From Sphingobium sp. (GTDB lineage Bacteria; Pseudomonadota; Alphaproteobacteria; Sphingomonadales; Sphingomonadaceae), in NCBI RefSeq assembly GCF_003248505.1, contig NZ_QFOA01000101.1, positions 1 through 9,119 of the forward strand: a DNA stretch of 9,119 nucleotides. The letters are read 5' to 3'. Within the stretch, counting starts at the first letter, position 1; each line of letters opens with the position of its first letter. Below, piece by piece: positions 1-5,934 of the stretch. The notes below the pieces were generated by a model that ran no database searches, was not told the origin of the DNA, and saw only the letters and a program-made list of their open reading frames with translations. The translations under genes and the position numbers were made by a program.

Positions 1-36
1 GGTGAGCATATCACCCAGGGGATCGGTCAATGCCAT
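1..36 (-). CDS. rpsH: 30S ribosomal protein S8, N-terminal fragment
   Basis: Only the first 12 codons lie in the window; the gene runs off the left edge. They read M-A-L-T-D-P-L-G-D-M-L-T, the usual S8 N-terminus. S8 is a primary 16S rRNA-binding protein of the central domain and, in E. coli, the translational repressor of the spc operon. The start is supported by AAGGA at 46-50, part of which is the TAA stop of rpsN, with a 9-nt spacer to ATG. The gap to rpsN is 12 nt, so the two genes are probably coupled. The order rpsN-rpsH is the standard spc order. Nothing can be said about the rest of the protein. Confidence 0.93.
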   Translation of the reverse strand, partial: MALTDPLGDMLT

Positions 37-48
37 CTCAAATGATCC

Positions 49-354
49 TTACCAGCTCGACTTGGTGACGCCGGGGATCAGGCCCTTGTTGGCCAGATCG
101 CGCAGCTGCACGCGGCAGAGGCGGAATTTGCGGTAGTAAGCGCGGGGACGCCCGGTCAGTTCACAGCGGTTCCGAACGCGGGTCGGATTGCCGTTGCGGG
201 GGATCTCCGCCATCTTCAGACGCGCGATCAGACGATCGCTGTCGTCGGCCGCGGTATCATTCGCGATCGCCTTGAGCTTCGCATAGCGGCCGGCATATTT
301 CTTGACCAGCTTCTTGCGGCGCTCGTTCTTGTTGATCGAACTCAGTTTCGCCAT
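49..354 (-). CDS. rpsN: 30S ribosomal protein S14 (zinc-free type)
   Basis: S14 is a late-assembling protein of the 30S head, next to S3, S10 and S19. The protein is 101 residues, the long zinc-free form: it has only two cysteines (C64, C80) and no CxxC pairs, unlike the short 61-residue zinc-binding type. The diagnostic block NRCELTGRPRAYYRKF is at residues 62-77 and the conserved C-terminus ends in SSW. The start ATG at 354 gives the expected MAKLSSINKNERR N-terminus. Its ribosome-binding region is unusual. AAGGA at 369-373 is 14 nt from the ATG, with a nearer GAG at 365-367, and both lie largely within one arm of a 9-bp inverted repeat (363-371 with 385-393). The gene follows rplE after a 50-nt gap and precedes rpsH by 12 nt. 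Confidence 0.98.
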   Translation of the reverse strand: MAKLSSINKNERRKKLVKKYAGRYAKLKAIANDTAADDSDRLIARLKMAEIPRNGNPTRVRNRCELTGRPRAYYRKFRLCRVQLRDLANKGLIPGVTKSSW

Positions 355-362
355 GACTTAAG

Positions 363-393
363 TTCTCTTCCTTGCAAAGTTGATGGAAGAGAA
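363..393 (-). promoter_or_regulatory. Stem-loop masking the rpsN ribosome-binding site
   Basis: On the transcript, TTCTCTTCC (393-385) and GGAAGAGAA (371-363) form a perfect 9-bp stem with a 13-nt loop. The 3' arm contains most of the only Shine-Dalgarno-like sequence before rpsN (AAGGAAGAG), and the stem ends 8 nt before the ATG. This is the one gap of notable length within the rplN-rpsH part of the window. The repeat is directly visible; a role in translational control of rpsN-rpsH is an inference. The stem is not followed by a T-tract, so it is not a terminator for this strand. Confidence 0.55.
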
Positions 394-404
394 GCGGGGC
401 CGTT

Positions 405-977
405 TCAGGCCGCCTGCTTCTCTTCGAGCGGGAAGGGGAAGCCGAAGAGGCGCAGCAGTTCGCGCGCTTCATCGTCCGTCTTCGCCGTGGTGGTCACGAT
501 GATATCCATGCCGCGCACCTTGTCGATGCGGTCATAGTTGATCTCCGGGAAGATGATCTGCTCCTTGATGCCGAAGGCGTAGTTGCCACGGCCATCGAAG
601 CTCTTCGGATTGAGACCACGGAAGTCGCGTACGCGGGGCAGCGCGATGTTGACCAGGCGATCGAGGAACTCGTACATGCGCTCGCGGCGCAACGTCACCT
701 TGGCACCGATCGGCATGCCTTCACGCAGCTTGAACTGCGCGATCGACTTGCGGGCCTTGGTGATGACCGGCTTCTGACCGGCGATCAGTTCCATTTCCTC
801 AGCGGCCGAAGTCACCTTCTTCTTGTCCTGCGTCGCTTCGCCCACGCCCATGTTGAGCGTGATCTTCTCGATCTTGGGGACTTCCATGACGTTCTTGTAA
901 CCGAACTTCTCGGTCATCGCCTTGGCGATCTCGGCGTCATAGAGCGCCTTGGAGCGCGGAGTGTATTTGTCGGCCAT
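405..977 (-). CDS. rplE: 50S ribosomal protein L5
   Basis: L5 binds 5S rRNA in the central protuberance and contributes to the intersubunit bridge with S13. The protein is 190 residues, about ten longer than the E. coli form (179). The difference is an N-terminal extension (ADKYTPRSKALYDAEIAKAM) and a short Lys/Glu/Ala-rich tail after the FGFPF block (residues 179-183). Family landmarks are KIEKITLNMGVGEA (residues 35-48), the basic GQKPVITKARKSIAQFKLREG segment (68-88), DFRGLNPKSFDGRGNYAFG (118-136) and IVTTTAKTDDEA (160-171). The ATG at 977 overlaps the rplX stop by one base (TAATG), and its Shine-Dalgarno GAGGTG lies in the last rplX codons, so it is translationally coupled. There is therefore no intergenic room at the place where the E. 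coli S8 repressor site lies. Confidence 0.98.
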   Translation of the reverse strand: MADKYTPRSKALYDAEIAKAMTEKFGYKNVMEVPKIEKITLNMGVGEATQDKKKVTSAAEEMELIAGQKPVITKARKSIAQFKLREGMPIGAKVTLRRERMYEFLDRLVNIALPRVRDFRGLNPKSFDGRGNYAFGIKEQIIFPEINYDRIDKVRGMDIIVTTTAKTDDEARELLRLFGFPFPLEEKQAA

Positions 978-1288
978 TACAGCACCTCACCGGACTTGAC
1001 GGCGACGCGGACCTTCTTGCCGTCGCGGTCCTCGAAACGGACGCGGGTCGGCTTGCCGTCGGCACCGGCCACGGCCACGTTCGAAATGTGGAGCGGCGCA
1101 GGCTTGCGGTCGATGCCGCCCTGCGGGTTCGCCTGGTCAGGCTTGCGATGGCGCGCATGGATGTTGATGCCCTCGACGAGCACCTTGTCTTCCTTGGGCA
1201 TCACCTGAAGGACGGAGCCGGTACGACCCTTGTCCTTTCCGGCCAGGACGACGACCTTGTCGCCCTTCTTGATCTTCGCAGCGCTCAT
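977..1288 (-). CDS. rplX: 50S ribosomal protein L24
   Basis: L24 is an early assembly protein that binds the 5' region of 23S rRNA near the tunnel exit. The 103-residue product has a KOW motif near its N-terminus (KKGDKVVVLAGKDKGRTG, about residues 7-24) and the typical VEGINIHARHRKPDQANPQGG block. I chose the ATG at 1288. The GTG one codon upstream (1291) would lie only 4 nt from the Shine-Dalgarno, whereas GAGG-N7-ATG gives normal spacing, and 1288 makes the common TGATG overlap with the rplN stop. The Shine-Dalgarno is encoded by the final E-V-L codons of rplN. The C-terminus of rplX is again E-V-L and serves rplE in the same way. Confidence 0.97.
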   Translation of the reverse strand: MSAAKIKKGDKVVVLAGKDKGRTGSVLQVMPKEDKVLVEGINIHARHRKPDQANPQGGIDRKPAPLHISNVAVAGADGKPTRVRFEDRDGKKVRVAVKSGEVL

Positions 1289-1656
1289 CACAGCACCTCG
1301 GGAGCAAGAGAGATGATCTTCATGTGCTTCTTGGCGCGCAGTTCGCGAACGACGGGGCCGAAAATACGAGTGCCGATCGGCTCCTCGTTCTTGTTGATGA
1401 GCACGGCGGCGTTGCCGTCGAAGCGGATCACCGAACCGTCGGCCCGGCGAATATCCTTGGCGGTGCGGACGATGACGGCGCGATGCACGTCACCCTTCTT
1501 CACCTTGCCGCGCGGCGCGGCCTCCTTGATCGAGACGACGATGATGTCGCCCACGCCGGCGAAGCGACGCTTCGACCCGCCCAGCACCTTGATGCACTGG
1601 ACGCGCTTGGCGCCGCTGTTGTCAGCGACGTCAAGATTGGATTGCATCTGGATCAT
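1288..1656 (-). CDS. rplN: 50S ribosomal protein L14
   Basis: L14 sits at the subunit interface, bound to 23S rRNA, and forms a bridge to 16S rRNA. It is the most conserved part of the spc group and the first gene of that operon in E. coli. The 122-residue length is normal. The N-terminus MIQMQSNLDVADNSGAKRVQ is diagnostic, followed by the basic loop KEAAPRGKVKKGDVHRAVIVRT (residues 44-65) and the C-terminal RELRAKKHMKIISLAPEVL. The start at 1656 has AAGGA at 1666-1670 with a 9-nt spacer. It is preceded by a 193-nt spacer rather than being tightly joined to rpsQ, so it may have its own promoter or leader. Its stop overlaps rplX by one base. Confidence 0.98.
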   Translation of the reverse strand: MIQMQSNLDVADNSGAKRVQCIKVLGGSKRRFAGVGDIIVVSIKEAAPRGKVKKGDVHRAVIVRTAKDIRRADGSVIRFDGNAAVLINKNEEPIGTRIFGPVVRELRAKKHMKIISLAPEVL

Positions 1657-1715
1657 AGATCCGGTTCCTTCTCATTTGGCCTACCGGGACAATTCCCGGC
1701 GGTTCCGAATTTCAT
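1653..1715 (-). CDS. Possible 20-codon upstream ORF of rplN
   Basis: An ATG at 1715 opens a 20-codon frame (MKFGTAGNCPGRPNEKEPDL) whose TGA overlaps the rplN start in an ATGA arrangement, the classic geometry for translational coupling. It runs through the stem-loop at 1683-1700 and through the rplN Shine-Dalgarno. Against it being real: the sequence before its ATG (GGGTCGAGCGC) is only a weak ribosome-binding site, it is very short, and I recognise no homologue. In GC-rich DNA such frames arise by chance. It is listed as a candidate only. Confidence 0.2.
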   Translation of the reverse strand: MKFGTAGNCPGRPNEKEPDL

Positions 1716-1849
1716 GCGCTCGACCCGATAAAATCGAAATGCGCGAAGCGCGGGCCTGTACCGTCTCCCGAAGGAAAAGGCCAGCCCCGCGTCCGAACTT
1801 TTTCGATCCCGCAGGATCCGTGACTGGTCACAAGACCGGCGGTCAGCCC
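1657..1849 (-). promoter_or_regulatory. S10/spc boundary spacer with hairpins
   Basis: This 193-nt gap lies exactly where the E. coli S10 operon ends (rpsQ) and the spc operon begins (rplN). On the transcript I see GATCC-N4-GGATC (1805-1818), a GGTC/GACC pair just after the rpsQ stop (1826-1837), and GCCGGGA-ATTG-TCCCGGT (1683-1700; 6 Watson-Crick pairs plus one G-U), the last about 13 nt upstream of the rplN Shine-Dalgarno. No hairpin is followed by a T-tract, so I do not call a terminator. No convincing -35/-10 pair is visible; the only AT-rich patch is 1730-1740. A promoter for the spc genes here is plausible from position but is not shown by the sequence. Confidence 0.4.
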
Positions 1850-2113
1850 TTAGTGGGAGACTTCCGGCGACTTGTGAGTGTCCACGCGCTCAATGACCTT
1901 CCAGGTCTTGAGCTTGGAAATCGGAGCGGTCTCTTCGATACGGACCGTCTCGCCTTCCTTGTAGACATTGCCCTCGTCATGGGCGTGATACTTTTTCGAC
2001 AGGCGGATGATCTTGCCGTAGAGCGCGTGCTTAACCTTGCGCTCCACGCGAACCACCACCGTCTTGTCGGTCTTGTCGGAAACCACCGTTCCCGTCAGCA
2101 CGCGCTTGGGCAT
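1850..2113 (-). CDS. rpsQ: 30S ribosomal protein S17
   Basis: S17 is a primary binder of the 5' domain of 16S rRNA, an OB-fold protein. The product is 87 residues, close to the E. coli length (84). Landmarks are LTGTVVSDKTDKTVVVRVER (residues 6-25), the basic loop HALYGKIIRLSKKYHAHDE (29-47), and VRIEETAPISKLKTWKVIE (57-75). The ATG at 2113 follows AAGGAA in the 15-nt gap after rpmC. It is the last gene of the S10 block, and its stop opens the 193-nt spacer before rplN. Confidence 0.98.
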   Translation of the reverse strand: MPKRVLTGTVVSDKTDKTVVVRVERKVKHALYGKIIRLSKKYHAHDEGNVYKEGETVRIEETAPISKLKTWKVIERVDTHKSPEVSH

Positions 2114-2128
2114 CGTGTGATTTCCTTC

Positions 2129-2332
2129 TTACTTCGCAGCCGAGCGCGAACGCTCGGACTGAAGGGTCTTGATCTGCGCGATTGACCGGCGGACTTCCTT
2201 GACCCGGCTCGGCTTTTCGAGCTGGTTGGTGGCCGCCTGGAAACGCAGGTTGAACTGCTCGCGCTTCAGGTTGTTGAGTTCGGTCGACAGTTCGTCGTCC
2301 GTCTTGGTCTTGAGGTCTGCGACGTTCGCCAC
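2129..2332 (-). CDS. rpmC: 50S ribosomal protein L29
   Basis: L29 is a small helical-hairpin protein beside L23 at the polypeptide exit tunnel, near the docking site for trigger factor and SRP. The 67-residue product has the usual two-helix pattern, with DDELSTELNNLKREQFNLRFQ (residues 12-32) and VRRSIAQIKTLQSER (46-60). The start codon is GTG, not ATG. It is fixed by GGAGG in the last rplP codons with an 8-nt spacer, and by the family N-terminus (ADLKTKTDDEL). The rplP stop is only 3 nt upstream, so the two are coupled. Confidence 0.97.
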   Translation of the reverse strand: MANVADLKTKTDDELSTELNNLKREQFNLRFQAATNQLEKPSRVKEVRRSIAQIKTLQSERSRSAAK

Positions 2333-2335
2333 GAA

Positions 2336-2767
2336 TTAACCCTCCAGGTGCGAGGTGTCGCCGAGGCGGGCGACGACCTTCGTCTTGATGGGCAGCTTCA
2401 TCGCGGCGCGCGAGAAGGCCTCTGCTGCGAGCGGACCGGGCACGCCGTCGAGTTCGAACAGGATGCGGCCGGGCTTGACGCGCGCCGCCCAATATTCGAC
2501 CGAACCCTTGCCCTTGCCCTGACGGACTTCGGCAGGCTTCTTGGAAACCGGCACGTCAGGGAACACGCGGATCCACAACCGGCCCTGACGGCGGATGTGA
2601 CGGGTGATCGCGCGGCGGGCCGCCTCGATCTGGCGGGCGGTGACGCGCTCGGGTTCCAGAGCTTTCAGACCGTAAGAGCCGAAGTTCAAAGCCGAACCGC
2701 CCTTGGCGTCGCCCTTGATCTTGCCCTTGAAGGCCTTGCGGAACTTCATTTTCTTCGGTTGCAGCAT
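2336..2767 (-). CDS. rplP: 50S ribosomal protein L16
   Basis: L16 lies near the A site and central protuberance and helps to position A-site tRNA. The 143-residue product is slightly longer than E. coli L16 (136) because of a C-terminal tail (GDTSHLEG). Diagnostic blocks are MLQPKKMKFRKAFKG (1-15), FGSYGLKALEPERVTARQIEAARR (29-52), WIRVFPDVPVSKKPAEVRQGKGKG (65-88) and EYWAARVKPGRILFELDGVP. R82 in the VRQGKGKG loop matches E. coli R81, the arginine hydroxylated by RoxA/YcfD in that species; whether it is modified here is unknown. It starts 21 nt after rpsC. Its last codons (L-E-G) supply the Shine-Dalgarno for rpmC. Confidence 0.98.
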   Translation of the reverse strand: MLQPKKMKFRKAFKGKIKGDAKGGSALNFGSYGLKALEPERVTARQIEAARRAITRHIRRQGRLWIRVFPDVPVSKKPAEVRQGKGKGSVEYWAARVKPGRILFELDGVPGPLAAEAFSRAAMKLPIKTKVVARLGDTSHLEG

Positions 2768-2788
2768 GACGCTATACCTACCTTATTC

Positions 2789-3484
2789 TCAGCGCGCCGG
2801 GCGCACGCCGGAGGTCTGTGCCTCCAGCATCAGCCGGTCGGTGGCCATCGGATCGTGACCAAGGATTTCACCCTTGAAGATCCAGACCTTAATGCCGCAC
2901 ACGCCATAGGCGGTGTGGGCTTCGGCTTCGGCGTAGTCGACGTTCGCACGCAGCGTGTGCAGCGGAACGCGGCCTTCGCGATACCATTCGACGCGCGCGA
3001 TCTCCGCGCCGCCCAGACGGCCGCCGCAGGTGATCTTGATGCCTTCGGCACCGAGGCGAAGAGCCGACTGCACCGCGCGCTTCATCGCGCGGCGGAACGC
3101 CACGCGACGTTCCAGCTGATCGGCGATGCCCTGCGCGACAAGCTTGGAGTCGATTTCCGGCTTGCGGATTTCGACGATGTTCAGGCTGACGTCCGAGGAG
3201 GTCAGGCTGCCCAGCTTCTTGCGCAGCTTCTCGATATCCGCGCCCTTCTTGCCGATGATGACACCGGGACGGGCGGCATAGATCGACACGCGGCAAAGCT
3301 TCGCCGGGCGTTCGATCACGACCTTCGAGATCGCCGCCTGAGGCAGGCTTTTCATGATGAACTGGCGGATTTTCAGATCCTCCAGCAGAAGCCGGCCATA
3401 ATCCTGGCCTTCCGCGAACCAGCGGCTGTCCCAGGTACGGTTGATCTGCAGGCGCAGACCGATCGGGTTGCTCTTGTGACCCAT
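2789..3484 (-). CDS. rpsC: 30S ribosomal protein S3
   Basis: S3 is on the solvent side of the 30S head and lines the mRNA entry tunnel with S4 and S5. The 231-residue length matches the family (E. coli 233). The N-terminus is MGHKSNPIGLRLQINR. A type II KH domain follows, with the GKKG signature at residues 78-81 inside ARPGVIIGKKGADIEKLRKKL, and the C-terminal domain carries the MKRAVQSALRLGAEGIK and GVCGIKVWIFKGEI blocks. I chose the ATG at 3484. Extending to 3526 would add 14 non-family residues and overlap rplV, while GGAGG in the rplV end gives a 9-nt spacer to 3484. It is separated from the rplV stop by 4 nt. Confidence 0.98.
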   Translation of the reverse strand: MGHKSNPIGLRLQINRTWDSRWFAEGQDYGRLLLEDLKIRQFIMKSLPQAAISKVVIERPAKLCRVSIYAARPGVIIGKKGADIEKLRKKLGSLTSSDVSLNIVEIRKPEIDSKLVAQGIADQLERRVAFRRAMKRAVQSALRLGAEGIKITCGGRLGGAEIARVEWYREGRVPLHTLRANVDYAEAEAHTAYGVCGIKVWIFKGEILGHDPMATDRLMLEAQTSGVRPAR

Positions 3485-3488
3485 GTGC

Positions 3489-3875
3489 TTACGCCTCCGC
3501 TTCTTCGCCAGCTTCACGCACGACAATGCGTACGCGGCTGAAGGGCTTGAGGATCCGGGTCGACTTGCCGCGGCCGCGAGCGTGGAAGCGCTTCAGGGTG
3601 AAGCTCTTGCCCACCGATGCTTCCGCAACGACCAGTGCGTCGACGTCCAGATTGTGATTGTTTTCCGCGTTGGCGATAGCCGAAGCCAGCACCTTGCGCA
3701 CGTCGACCGCCATCGCCTTCTTCGAGAAGGCGAGCACGTTCAGCGCGTCTTCGACCTTGCGGCCGCGGATCAGCGCCGCGACGAGGTTCAGCTTCTGGGC
3801 CGAACCGCGAATCTGCGTGCCGACGGCGAGCGCCTCATTGTCGGCGACGCGGCGGGGAGCCTTTTCCTTGCTCAT
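3489..3875 (-). CDS. rplV: 50S ribosomal protein L22
   Basis: L22 has a globular domain on the surface of the 50S subunit and a long beta-hairpin reaching into the exit tunnel, where it meets L4 near the macrolide site. The product is 128 residues against 110 in E. coli. The extra length is an N-terminal extension (about residues 1-14) and an acidic C-terminal tail (EAGEEAEA, 121-128). The core IRGSAQKLNLVAALIRGRKVEDAL (22-45) and the hairpin region FTLKRFHARGRGKSTRILKPFS (92-113) are clear. The ATG overlaps the rpsS stop by one base (TGATG). The GAG-GCG codons at the end form the rpsC Shine-Dalgarno. Confidence 0.98.
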   Translation of the reverse strand: MSKEKAPRRVADNEALAVGTQIRGSAQKLNLVAALIRGRKVEDALNVLAFSKKAMAVDVRKVLASAIANAENNHNLDVDALVVAEASVGKSFTLKRFHARGRGKSTRILKPFSRVRIVVREAGEEAEA

Positions 3876-4153
3876 CAGCGCTTGCCCTTCTTGTCGGCGG
3901 CGTGGCCGGGGAAGTAGCGGGTCGGGGCAAATTCACCCAGCTTGTGACCCACCATATCCTCATTGACCAGCACCGGAACATGCTTGCGGCCGTTATAGAC
4001 GCTGAACGTCAGGCCGACGAACTGCGGCAGGATCGTCGAACGCCGCGACCAGGTCTTGATGGGACCGGAGCGACCGTTGGCTTCCTGAGCGGTTTCCGCC
4101 TTCTTCAGAAGGCTGAGGTCCACGAAAGGACCTTTCCAGACGGAACGAGCCAT
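3875..4153 (-). CDS. rpsS: 30S ribosomal protein S19
   Basis: S19 lies in the 30S head with S13 and contacts 16S rRNA close to the A- and P-site tRNAs. The 92-residue length is standard. It reads MARSVWKGPFVD at the start, then the family signature through STILPQFVGLTFSVYNGRKHVPV (residues 39-61), DMVGHKLGEFAPTR (66-79) and a basic tail ADKKGKR. It begins 5 nt after the rplB stop with GAGGT as Shine-Dalgarno, and its stop shares one base with the rplV start. This is the normal rplB-rpsS-rplV order. Confidence 0.98.
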   Translation of the reverse strand: MARSVWKGPFVDLSLLKKAETAQEANGRSGPIKTWSRRSTILPQFVGLTFSVYNGRKHVPVLVNEDMVGHKLGEFAPTRYFPGHAADKKGKR

Positions 4154-4158
4154 CTCGC

Positions 4159-4995
4159 TTACCTCTTCTTCTTCGCGTGGCGGCTACGGATGATGAACTT
4201 GTCCGTCGCCTTGTTGTGGCGGGTGCGCGCACCCTTGGTCGGCTTGCCCCACGGGGTGACCGGATGACGGCCGCCCGAGGTGCGGCCTTCACCGCCGCCG
4301 TGCGGGTGATCGACCGGGTTCTTCGCCACACCGCGCGTCAGCGGGCGCTTGCCCAGCCAGCGATTGCGACCGGCCTTGGCAAGGTTGGTGTTGGCGTTGT
4401 CCGGGTTCGACACGGCACCGATGGTGCCCATGCAGTCCGAACGGATGTAGCGCTGCTCGCCCGAGGACAGACGGACCATCACCATGCCGCGATCGCGGCC
4501 CACGAGCTGCGCGTAGGTGCCCGCCGAACGGCAGAGCTGACCGCCCTTGCCCGGCTTCATCTCGATATTGTGGATGATGGTGCCCACCGGCATCTGACCC
4601 AGTTCCATCGCGTTGCCCGGCTTCACGTCGGTCTTCTTGCCCGCAATGACCTTGTCGCCCGGCGCAAGGCGCTGGGGTGCCAGGATATAGGCCTGGGTGC
4701 CATCGGGGTAGTTGACCAGCGCGATGAAGGCGGTGCGGTTGGGGTCATATTCCAGACGCTCCACCGTGCCTTCGACGTCCCACAGGCGACGCTTGAAGTC
4801 GATGATGCGATAGCGCTGCTTGTGACCTCCCGCGATCCCGCGCGAGGTCACATGACCCTTGTTGTTGCGACCGCCGGTCTTGCGCTTGCCTTCGGTCAGA
4901 GCCTTGACGGGCTTGCCCTTATGCAGAGCGCTGCGGTCGACGAGGATGAGGCCGCGCTGAGCGGGGCTCGTCGGGTTGTAGCTCTTAAGCGCCAT
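4159..4995 (-). CDS. rplB: 50S ribosomal protein L2
   Basis: L2 is one of the largest and most conserved 50S proteins. It binds domain IV of 23S rRNA, and is needed for subunit joining and for building the peptidyl transferase centre. The product is 278 residues (E. coli 273). The N-terminal part carries the RNA-binding block GRNNKGHVTSRGIAGGHKQR (residues 42-61), followed by the OB-like and SH3-like central domains. The hallmark DHPHGGGEG is at 229-237, which contains the position equivalent to the essential His229 of E. coli. The C-terminus is basic (SRHAKKKR). It starts 2 nt after the rplW stop, with GGAG supplied by the rplW end. Confidence 0.99.
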   Translation of the reverse strand: MALKSYNPTSPAQRGLILVDRSALHKGKPVKALTEGKRKTGGRNNKGHVTSRGIAGGHKQRYRIIDFKRRLWDVEGTVERLEYDPNRTAFIALVNYPDGTQAYILAPQRLAPGDKVIAGKKTDVKPGNAMELGQMPVGTIIHNIEMKPGKGGQLCRSAGTYAQLVGRDRGMVMVRLSSGEQRYIRSDCMGTIGAVSNPDNANTNLAKAGRNRWLGKRPLTRGVAKNPVDHPHGGGEGRTSGGRHPVTPWGKPTKGARTRHNKATDKFIIRSRHAKKKR

Positions 4996-4997
4996 GA

Positions 4998-5315
4998 TCA
5001 GCGCACTCCTTCGGTGATGTCGATCGTCTGACCTTCGGCCAGGCGGACGATCGCCTTCTTCACGTCGCTGCGCTTGTAGGGCTTACCCTTCCAGCGCTTC
5101 GTCTTGCCCTTGACGACCAGCGTGTTGACGCTCTGGACGGTGACGCCCCAGATCGCCTCGATCGCAGCCTTGATCTCCGGCTTGGACGCGTCGTTTGCGA
5201 CCTTGAAGACCACGGCGTTGTTTTCGGAGAGAAGCGTCGACTTCTCGGTGATCACCGGCGCGACAACGACGTCGTAATGACGGTTGTCCACGGTCGCGGC
5301 TTCTTTCTTAGCCAT
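4998..5315 (-). CDS. rplW: 50S ribosomal protein L23
   Basis: L23 is at the exit of the nascent-chain tunnel and is the docking point for trigger factor and SRP. The product is 105 residues. An N-terminal extension of about 13 residues precedes the family core. E24 in the VITEKS segment aligns with E. coli Glu18, the trigger factor contact residue. The loop VVKGKTKRWKGKPYKRSDVKKAIVRL (residues 72-97) is the rRNA-binding extension. The start codon lies inside the end of rplD (8-nt overlap, ATGGCTAA), with GGAGG in rplD 9 nt upstream, so translation of the two is coupled. Confidence 0.98.
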   Translation of the reverse strand: MAKKEAATVDNRHYDVVVAPVITEKSTLLSENNAVVFKVANDASKPEIKAAIEAIWGVTVQSVNTLVVKGKTKRWKGKPYKRSDVKKAIVRLAEGQTIDITEGVR

Positions 5316-5931
5316 TGAAACGCGCCTCCAGCTTTTCGACCGCGGCGCGCGTCAGCACCAGCGAATCCGCCTTAAGGATGTCGTAGACATTGGCACCGAC
5401 AGCCGGCAGCAGGTCCACGCCCACGATGTTCGCCGAAGCCTTTGCGAAGCTGACATTCACCGCGTCGCCGTCGATGAAAAGCACCTTGTTGAGGTTCAGC
5501 TTGGCAAGGTGCGCGACCAGAGCTTTGGTCTTGCCTTCCGCCACGTCGAGATTGTCGAGGACGATCAGCGAGCCGTCCTTGGCCTTAGCCGACAGCGCCA
5601 TCTTCAGGCCCAGCGCACGAACCTTCTTGTTGAGGTCGTGACCGAAGTCGCGAGCGCGGGCACCGTGAGCCTTACCGCCGCCGATGAAAATCGGCGCCTT
5701 GCGATCGCCGTGACGGGCCGTACCGCCGCCCTTCTGGCGACCGAACTTCTTGCCGGTGCGGGCCACGTCCGAACGCTCGCGGGTGGCGCGGGCGGGGGCA
5801 CGGCGCTTTTCCAGCTGCCAGGTGACGACGCGGTGCAGTATGTCGGTGCGAGGCTCGACACCGAACACGGCATCGTTGAGCTCCAGCTCACCGGCAGCTG
5901 CCGCATCGAGGGTCTGTACATTGACCTTCAT
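5308..5931 (-). CDS. rplD: 50S ribosomal protein L4
   Basis: L4 has a globular domain on the 50S surface and a long basic loop that forms the tunnel constriction with L22. In E. coli and other gammaproteobacteria it also represses its own operon through the S10 leader RNA. The 207-residue product has the tunnel loop at about residues 42-95 (RRAPARATRERSDVARTGKKFGRQ..., then KGGGTARHGDRKAPIFIGGGKAHG). The globular C-terminal half carries LDNLDVAEGKTKALVAHLAKLNL. The ATG at 5931 is 3 nt after the rplC stop, with GGAGG in the rplC end 8 nt away. If L4 autoregulates here, the structured rpsJ-rplC spacer is the obvious place to look. Confidence 0.98.
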   Translation of the reverse strand: MKVNVQTLDAAAAGELELNDAVFGVEPRTDILHRVVTWQLEKRRAPARATRERSDVARTGKKFGRQKGGGTARHGDRKAPIFIGGGKAHGARARDFGHDLNKKVRALGLKMALSAKAKDGSLIVLDNLDVAEGKTKALVAHLAKLNLNKVLFIDGDAVNVSFAKASANIVGVDLLPAVGANVYDILKADSLVLTRAAVEKLEARFNG

Positions 5932-5934
5932 GGT

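Noticed and set aside
1805..1818. Possible terminator at the GATCC/GGATC stem after rpsQ
   Set aside because: On the minus strand the stem is followed by GAAAAAG, not T residues; the T-tract is on the wrong side, and no plus-strand gene needs terminating.
1088..2185. 365-codon plus-strand frame crossing rplX, rplN, the spacer and rpsQ
   Set aside because: It covers mostly antisense of known genes, and the spacer part shows no recognisable protein; open frames this long are common opposite GC-rich genes.
3485..3526. Upstream extension of rpsC to an ATG at 3526
   Set aside because: It adds 14 residues not found in S3 and overlaps rplV, whereas the ATG at 3484 has GGAGG at 9 nt and the family N-terminus.
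2348..3541. 397-codon plus-strand frame opposite rplP and rpsC
   Set aside because: Antisense shadow, composition typical of reverse-complemented GC-rich codons, no motif.
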